From: Antarctobacter aquimaris
GTDB taxonomy: Bacteria; Pseudomonadota; Alphaproteobacteria; Rhodobacterales; Rhodobacteraceae
Length of the DNA: 64,000 nt
NCBI RefSeq assembly: GCF_900184945.1
Contig: NZ_FXYF01000005.1
Span: forward strand, 186,001-250,000
Direction of reading: 5' to 3'
Shown here: positions 58,709 through 64,000 of the stretch, one piece after another
How the letters are laid out: every line of letters begins with the position of its first letter
Position numbering within the stretch: the first letter of the stretch is position 1
The notes under the pieces: generated by a model
Database searches by the model: none
The model's input: only the letters and a program-made list of their open reading frames with translations
Told to the model about the DNA's origin: nothing
Made by a program: the position numbers and the translations under genes

Positions 58709-59578
58709 ATGTTTTACAAGGACCTGACCACCTTCCTGAACAGCGCCGGCGATGTCGTGTCGCGCGGACCTGTCGCGCTGATCTTTGCCGAGGACGCGGT
58801 GGAGCTGGGCACCACGCTGCGCCATCACCGCAACTGCGGATTCCGGACGGTGATCCTGTTCGGCGAGGAAACGCTGCCCGTGCCGGCCGACCTGCGGGAC
58901 AAGGTGCACCACGTGGCCCATGACCTGCGGCAGGAGGGGGCGCTGCAACAGGCGGTCAACGCCCTGATCCCGCGCGCCGCCGGGCAGTGGATGTTCTACT
59001 GCTACAACGCCGAATACCTGTTCTACCCCTTCTCGGAGAGCCGCACGGTGTCCGAGATGCTGACCTACCACACCGAGGAACGGCGCGACGCCATGCTGAC
59101 CTATGTCGTCGACCTCTACGCCGGCGACCTCGACCGCTGCCCCGATGCCGTGTCGCTGGACGATGCATGGATCGACCGGGCGGGCTATTACGCGCTGGCC
59201 CGGCCCGACCCGGCCAACCACAACCACCCCAAGGAACGGCAGCTGGATTTCTTCGGCGGGCTGCGCTGGCGCTACGAGGAGCACGTCCCAGAGAACCGGC
59301 GCAAGATCGACCGCATCAGCATCTTTCGCGCCAAGCCGGGGCTTAGCCTACGCGACGACCACACCTTTTCCGACGAGGAATACAACACCTACGCCTGTCC
59401 CTGGCACAACAACCTGACCTGCGCTCTGGCCTCGTTCCGCACCGCCAAGGCGCTGAAGCACAACCCCGGCTCGACCTTCGACATCCGCAGCTTTCGCTGG
59501 CGCAACTCGACGCCGTTCGAATGGCATTCGCGGCAGCTGCTGGACCTCGGCCTGATGGAACCGGGACAGTGGTTCTGA
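58709..59578 (+). CDS. Conserved protein of unknown function, possibly glycosyltransferase-like
   Basis: I do not recognise this 289-residue protein with confidence. The ATG follows CCAGAGG. The opening (GPVALIFAEDAVELGTTLRHHRNCGFRTVILFGEE) has a Rossmann-like strand-helix-strand pattern seen at the start of some family 2 glycosyltransferases. The middle has an aromatic and acidic YCYNAEYLFYPF segment, then RISIFRAKPGLSL and CPWHNNLTCALASFRTAKALKHN. No signal peptide or membrane helix is seen. It is monocistronic, divergent from miaB and converging on the glutamine-synthetase-like gene. Confidence 0.65.
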   Translation: MFYKDLTTFLNSAGDVVSRGPVALIFAEDAVELGTTLRHHRNCGFRTVILFGEETLPVPADLRDKVHHVAHDLRQEGALQQAVNALIPRAAGQWMFYCYNAEYLFYPFSESRTVSEMLTYHTEERRDAMLTYVVDLYAGDLDRCPDAVSLDDAWIDRAGYYALARPDPANHNHPKERQLDFFGGLRWRYEEHVPENRRKIDRISIFRAKPGLSLRDDHTFSDEEYNTYACPWHNNLTCALASFRTAKALKHNPGSTFDIRSFRWRNSTPFEWHSRQLLDLGLMEPGQWF

Positions 59579-59588
59579 GGCGCGCGCC

Positions 59589-60977
59589 TCAGATCCGGTG
59601 CAGGTACAGATCGTAGTCCACGTCCGGCACGGTGCGGGCGACGCGGGCGTATTCCGCCGCCTTCACGGCGGTGAAGGTGCGGTGCATTTCCTCGCCCAGC
59701 GCCTCCTTCAGGAACGCCGAGCCCTGCGCCGCCGCGATGGCGGCGTTCCAGTCGCGCGGGATGCTGCCGCCGGTGTCGGCCTCGTAGCCGTTGCCGGTGG
59801 TTTCCGGCCCGGGGTCGATCCGTTCGACGATGCCCTTGTGCATGGCGGCCAGCACGGTCGCGGCGACTAGGTAGGGGTTGGCATCGACCCCGGCGGGGCG
59901 ATGCTCGATCCGGCGGGCGCATATGTCGCCCTCGGGGATGCGGATCGCGACGGAGCGGTTGTTGACGCCCCAGGTCGGCGAGACGGGCGCATAGCTCTGG
60001 TTGGCAAAGCGGCGCCAGCTGTTGGCGTGCGGCGCAAAGACCAGCATCGACTCGCCCATCGTGGCCAGCGTGCCGCCGATGGCGTGGCGCAGCGTGTCGG
60101 TCCAGCCCTGGCCGGGCGCTTCGGCCAGCGCGTTGCGGCCCTGCCCGTCACGCAGGCTGACGTGCAGGTGCATGCCTGACCCTGCGTATTCGGCAATCGG
60201 CTTGGCCATGAAGCAGGCGACGACGCCATGCCGCCGCGCCTGTGCGCGCACAATGCGTTTCAGCCGCACCAAGTCGTCGGCGGCCTGCATGATGTCATCG
60301 CGGTAGTGCAGCGTCAGCTCGTACTGGCCGGGCGCGTATTCGGAAATCAGCGTCTCGGCAACGATCCCGGCCAGCCTGGCCCCGGCATAGATATCGTCGA
60401 ACAGCGGCTGCATGCCGATCAGGTGGTCGACCGAATAGACCTCGGTCTTGGCGGACCTGCGCCCGTCCAGCACGTCGCGCGCGGGCTGCACGCGGCCTTG
60501 CCCGTCGCGCTCCGGGTCCAGCAGGAAGAACTCCAGCTCGAAGGCGGCGGAGGGGTGCAGGTCCAGCGCGGCCAGCGCGGCGACCTGGCGGGTCAGCGCA
60601 TGGCGCGGATCGGACAGCATCGGCGTGCCGTCCAGATGGTACTGCGACAGGAACAGTTCGGCCCGCGCGGGGTTTGTGCCGTGCTGCGCCACCAGCGATC
60701 CGGGCACCGGCCAGGCGCGCAGGTCGCCGTCGCCGGCATCCCAGATCAGCCCGGTTTCATGCACGTCCTCGCCCACCACGTCGAGGCCCAGAATCGAGAT
60801 CGGCATGTGGCGGCCACCCGTGTAGAGCCCTTCCAGCTCATGCCGGCGAATGATCTTGCCGCGCCCGATGCCGTTGGAATCGTGCAGCAGGATGTCGACC
60901 GCCTCGATCTGCGGATGGGCGTCGAGAAAGGCCTGGGCCTCGGCCAGGGTAGCGCCCGAGGGGCAGGTGTCAGTCAC
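59589..60977 (-). CDS. Glutamine-synthetase-family ligase (GlnA/PuuA-like)
   Basis: This 462-residue protein has the beta-grasp N-terminal domain (VDILLHDSNGIGRGKIIRRHEL) and the GS catalytic domain. FELEFFLLDP holds the Glu-x-Glu metal site, followed by PGQYELTLHY, GSGMHLHVSLRD (metal His) and RRFANQSYAPVSPTWGVNNRSVAIRIPEG. The shape fits PuuA-like gamma-glutamyl-amine ligases rather than the nitrogen-assimilating enzyme, which lacks this divergent N terminus. It overlaps the upstream aminotransferase gene by eight bases. The amine acceptor is unknown. Confidence 0.85.
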   Translation of the reverse strand: MTDTCPSGATLAEAQAFLDAHPQIEAVDILLHDSNGIGRGKIIRRHELEGLYTGGRHMPISILGLDVVGEDVHETGLIWDAGDGDLRAWPVPGSLVAQHGTNPARAELFLSQYHLDGTPMLSDPRHALTRQVAALAALDLHPSAAFELEFFLLDPERDGQGRVQPARDVLDGRRSAKTEVYSVDHLIGMQPLFDDIYAGARLAGIVAETLISEYAPGQYELTLHYRDDIMQAADDLVRLKRIVRAQARRHGVVACFMAKPIAEYAGSGMHLHVSLRDGQGRNALAEAPGQGWTDTLRHAIGGTLATMGESMLVFAPHANSWRRFANQSYAPVSPTWGVNNRSVAIRIPEGDICARRIEHRPAGVDANPYLVAATVLAAMHKGIVERIDPGPETTGNGYEADTGGSIPRDWNAAIAAAQGSAFLKEALGEEMHRTFTAVKAAEYARVARTVPDVDYDLYLHRI

Positions 60978-62370
60978 GGGAAGGGTCCTTCAGTTCGGCC
61001 ACGACATCGGCAAAGGCCGAGACCAGCGTGTCGATCTGGCCGTCGGTGGTAACCGGGCTGACCAGCATCATGTTGTGAAACGGCGCGATCAGGCAGCCGC
61101 GGTTGAGCAGGCCCAGGTGGACGGCGGATTCCACCGCCGGCTGATGCGCGGCGGCGGCCTCGGTCCCGTTGCGCAGCGGGCCGGGGGCGCAGATGAACTC
61201 CACCCGCGCGCCGACGCGGACGACGTGCCAGGGCAGGCCGGCGGTGTCGATCACCTGCGTCAGGCCGCGCGCCAGCCGCGCCGCCCCCGCCTCCATGTGG
61301 GCAAAGGCCTCGGGCGTGGCGACCTCGGACAACGTCGCCTCGAGGCAGGCAAACTGCATCGGGTTGCCGGCCAGCGTGGTGCCCATGCCCGAATGCCCCG
61401 GCGGGCGCGCGGCGTCATAGGCGCGGAAGCGCTGTGCGACCTCGTCCGTCATGCCCCAGAGCGCGGTCGGCATCCCGCCCGCCACGCATTTGCCGATCAC
61501 GAAGATGTCCGGTTTCAAACCGTGCACGCGGGTATAGCCGCCCAGGCCGGACGACTGGGTGTGCGTCTCGTCCAGGATCAGCAGCGCGCCATGCGCGTCA
61601 GCCAGACGCCGCTGCCCGTCCAGGAACCCGTCCTGTGGCAGCACCATGCAGGAATTGGTCATCACCGGCTCGGTCAGGATCGCCGCCACGTCACCCTGCG
61701 CCAGTGCCGCCTCGACCCCGGCAAGGTCGTTGAACTCGACGCAGACCGCGCCCAATGTCAGGTCGAAGCCCTGCCCGACAAGACCCGGGCGCGGCACCGT
61801 ATGGCCGTCCTCAAGCGCGACCATCGTGTCCTCCAGCGTGCCGTGATAGCAGCCGTTGAACACCAGCACCTTGCGCCGCCCGGTGACCGCGCGGGCCACC
61901 CGCAGGGCGTTGCGGTTGGCATCGGTCGCGCTGAGCGTCATCTGCCAGACGAAAGGCCCGAAGGTCTCGCGCAGCAGTTTGCCCGCGCGCAGCGCCGCCC
62001 GGGACGGCAGCATGTAGGTCAGCCCGCGTTTCGCCTGCCGCCGGATCGCCCGCGCCACCGGCTTGGGCGCATGGCCGAACATCGACCCGGTGTCGCCGAG
62101 GCAGAAATCGTCCAGCGTGTGGCCGTCCAGATCGGTCAGCCGCGCGCCCTCGGCCTGTTTCACCACCAGAGGAAAGGGCGAGGGCCAGTCGCGCATCCAG
62201 TGCATCGGCACGCCGTTCAGCCAGGGCGCCGCGCCCTTGTCCAGCGCCTTCTTGCAGCGCGGCCGCGCGGCGACAAAGCGCTGCGCCTCGCGGGCGCGAA
62301 GGGATTCGAGGCGCAGCGGGTCGAGACCGGCGATGTCCTGCGACGGGGGAAGGGCGGAGATTGTGGTCAT
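60970..62370 (-). CDS. Class III aminotransferase, HemL-like
   Basis: This 466-residue PLP enzyme belongs to aminotransferase class III. The PLP lysine is about K294 in FVIGKCVAGGMP, with the cofactor Asp in LLILDETHT (about 267). FNGCYHGTLEDTMVA matches the HGxxD-type block of glutamate-1-semialdehyde-like enzymes. The usual substrate-contact segment NSGTEAN reads LSATDAN, so the substrate probably differs from HemL. An in-frame ATG at 62400 is possible. It heads a two-gene unit with the glutamine-synthetase-like ligase, suggesting metabolism of an amine or amino acid. Confidence 0.85.
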   Translation of the reverse strand: MTTISALPPSQDIAGLDPLRLESLRAREAQRFVAARPRCKKALDKGAAPWLNGVPMHWMRDWPSPFPLVVKQAEGARLTDLDGHTLDDFCLGDTGSMFGHAPKPVARAIRRQAKRGLTYMLPSRAALRAGKLLRETFGPFVWQMTLSATDANRNALRVARAVTGRRKVLVFNGCYHGTLEDTMVALEDGHTVPRPGLVGQGFDLTLGAVCVEFNDLAGVEAALAQGDVAAILTEPVMTNSCMVLPQDGFLDGQRRLADAHGALLILDETHTQSSGLGGYTRVHGLKPDIFVIGKCVAGGMPTALWGMTDEVAQRFRAYDAARPPGHSGMGTTLAGNPMQFACLEATLSEVATPEAFAHMEAGAARLARGLTQVIDTAGLPWHVVRVGARVEFICAPGPLRNGTEAAAAHQPAVESAVHLGLLNRGCLIAPFHNMMLVSPVTTDGQIDTLVSAFADVVAELKDPSRD

Positions 62371-62473
62371 GATCGGTCCGATGTGAGGGCCGCGTGACAT
62401 TAGTCCGGCCGATCTGCCGCGCCAAGGTGCGATCGGTCGCGCCGTCCGCGTGACCACTGGTCAGGGTCCGCGG

Positions 62474-63979
62474 TCAGGTCAGCACCGGCACCCGCCTCCA
62501 GGCCCAGGGTCCGGTCTCGTGGATCGAGTTGCCAAGGGTATCGACGGCGACGGTGACGGGCATGTCCTCGACCCGCAGCCGGTAAATCGCCTCCATCCCG
62601 AGGTCCTGCCAGGCCACCGGTTCCGCCTCGCGGATCGCCTTGGACACCAGGAAGGCCGCGCCGCCAACGGCGATCATGTAGACCGCGCCGTGGTCGCGGA
62701 TCGCGGCGATGGCCTCGGGCCCGCGCTCGGCCTTGCCGATCATCACCTTCAGCCCGGTCTGCGCCAGCACCTGGCGGGTGAACTTGTCCATCCGGGTCGA
62801 GGTGGTGGGACCGGCCGGGCCAATCACCTCGTCACCCACCGGATCGACCGGGCCGACGTAGTAGATCGCGCGGTTTTTCAGGTCGACCGGCAACACCTCG
62901 CCCCTGTCCAGCGTCTCGACCATGCGTTTGTGCGCGGCGTCGCGCCCGGTGTAGAGCGTGCCGGACAAGAGCAGCGTCTCACCCGGTTTCAAGCTGGCCA
63001 GCGTGGCCGCGTCCAGCACGTCAAGGTCCAGCCGGCGGGCGGACCCTGCCGCCGTGTCCAGCGTGTCCTCGGGCCAGAGCGACAGGTCGGGCGGGTCGAA
63101 GGTGGCAGGCCCCGTGCCGTCCAGCGTGAAATGAACATGCCGGGTGGCGGCGCAGTTCGGAATCAGTGCGACCGGCAGAGAGGCCGCGTGCGTCGGAAAG
63201 TGCCGCAGCTTGACGTCCAGCACCGTGGTCAGCCCGCCCAGCCCCTGCGCGCCGATGCCCAGCGCGTTCACCCGCTCGTAGATCTCCAGCCGCAGTTCCT
63301 CGGCCCGGTCCCTTGGACCCCGCGCCAGCAGGTCGAATATGTCGATGGGATCGTTCAGCGACAGCTTGGCCATGGTCATGGCCTTGTCGACGCTGCCGCC
63401 GACCCCGATGCCCAGCATCCCCGGCGGGCACCAGCCCGCGCCCAGCGTCTCGACCGTCTCCACCACCCAGTCGGCAACCGAGGCCGAGGGGTTCAGCACC
63501 GCGAACCTGGTCTTGTTCTCGGACCCGCCGCCCTTGGCCGAAACGGTGATGCCGACCCTGTCCCCGGCGACCATCTCGACCTGCACCATGGCGGGGGTGT
63601 TGTCGCGGGTGTTCTCGCGCGGGCCCAGCGGGTTGCGCACGACAGAGGCGCGCAGCGGATTCGTGTCCAGCAGGTAGGCGCGGCGCACTGCGTCATCGAC
63701 GATATCCTGCAAGGGCCGTTTCCAGTCCAGCCGCGCCTCGACCCCGATCTCGAGAAACACATTGGCGATGCCTGTGTCCTGGCAGATCGGCCGGTGGCGC
63801 AGCGCGCACATCCGAGAATTGGCGAGGATCTGGCCGATGGCGTTTCTTGCGCCGGGGTTCTCCTCGCGCTGGTACGCCTCACCCATGGCGGCGATGAAAT
63901 CGGCGGGGTGGTAGCAGGCGACGTATTGCAGCGCGTCGGCGATGCTGTCGGTGACATGGGCCTCGGTGATGGCGGGCAT
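62474..63979 (-). CDS. Fumarate hydratase, class I (iron-sulfur)
   Basis: This 501-residue enzyme interconverts fumarate and malate. The three [4Fe-4S] ligand cysteines are visible as PICQDTG (C66), GWCPPGM (C184) and NCAATRHVHF (C276). SAKGGGSENKTRF and the C-terminal GPTTSTRMDKFTRQVL block are characteristic of the alpha- and beta-fused class I form. Length is typical of the single-chain enzyme. It starts at MPAITEAHVTDSIADAL. It is separated by about 100 bases from the aminotransferase downstream on the same strand. Confidence 0.95.
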   Translation of the reverse strand: MPAITEAHVTDSIADALQYVACYHPADFIAAMGEAYQREENPGARNAIGQILANSRMCALRHRPICQDTGIANVFLEIGVEARLDWKRPLQDIVDDAVRRAYLLDTNPLRASVVRNPLGPRENTRDNTPAMVQVEMVAGDRVGITVSAKGGGSENKTRFAVLNPSASVADWVVETVETLGAGWCPPGMLGIGVGGSVDKAMTMAKLSLNDPIDIFDLLARGPRDRAEELRLEIYERVNALGIGAQGLGGLTTVLDVKLRHFPTHAASLPVALIPNCAATRHVHFTLDGTGPATFDPPDLSLWPEDTLDTAAGSARRLDLDVLDAATLASLKPGETLLLSGTLYTGRDAAHKRMVETLDRGEVLPVDLKNRAIYYVGPVDPVGDEVIGPAGPTTSTRMDKFTRQVLAQTGLKVMIGKAERGPEAIAAIRDHGAVYMIAVGGAAFLVSKAIREAEPVAWQDLGMEAIYRLRVEDMPVTVAVDTLGNSIHETGPWAWRRVPVLT

Positions 63980-64000
63980 GGCGGCTCCTCAGACCTGGCG

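Overview
The window looks like the chromosome of a high-GC alphaproteobacterium of the Rhodobacterales (Roseobacter/Paracoccaceae group). This rests on gene content and order: a miaB–phoH–ybeY–corC–lnt–metK–trmB neighbourhood, a 43-nt SAM/SAH riboswitch in front of metK (a class known from Rhodobacterales), a GAAC-N7-GAAC-type LexA site before dnaE2, and purine-degradation genes puuE-uraD/allA. Coding density is very high. I found no tRNA, rRNA, CRISPR array, insertion sequence or prophage.

Positions 1-27.4 kb are about the cell envelope and secretion. A monofunctional peptidoglycan glycosyltransferase (mtgA) converges on a 3,640-residue surface protein on the minus strand (DUF11-like repeats, bacterial Ig-like repeats, a TSP3-like Ca-binding segment, a Calx-beta-like domain and a C-terminal beta-barrel). 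Upstream of it is a type II secretion locus: minus-strand genes gspG-H-I-J-K-L-M, gspC-D and gspE-F, with the prepilin peptidase gspO divergent from gspG. Two plus-strand genes interrupt the locus: a Hint-domain protein (between E and D) and a small TPR-like lipoprotein (between C and M). Two Sel1-repeat secreted proteins follow gspO.

Positions 27.5-32.4 kb hold three secreted or membrane genes of unclear role: a small secreted protein, a fibre-like protein with a C-terminal coiled coil, and an unusual 1,012-residue fusion of an ArsP/YraQ-type permease to an FG-GAP-like propeller with an UnbV/ASPIC-like C terminus.

Positions 32.4-43.9 kb hold housekeeping and stress genes: a VOC protein, GST, queG, msrB-msrA, a methyltransferase, the error-prone polymerase dnaE2 with a LexA-like box and an atypical C terminus, an aspartate/aromatic aminotransferase, a mercaptopyruvate sulfurtransferase, a secreted hydrolase and smpB.

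Positions 44.0-46.0 kb hold the ureide pathway (a puuE-uraD fusion and allA). Positions 46.1-47.6 kb hold two small secreted proteins flanking an operator-like palindrome and a putative membrane-tethered winged-helix regulator.

Positions 47.6-58.6 kb are the conserved miaB-to-trmB block on the minus strand, with inserted secreted hydrolases and a pair of related envelope proteins (one OmpA-like, one lipoprotein). Positions 58.7-64 kb hold an unrecognised protein, a glutamine-synthetase-like/class-III aminotransferase operon and class I fumarase.

The most interesting items are the permease-propeller fusion, the giant surface protein with a recent 606-bp internal duplication, a three-copy intergenic two-hairpin element whose inner stems differ in sequence yet still pair, the metK riboswitch, the atypical dnaE2 and the membrane-anchored regulator.
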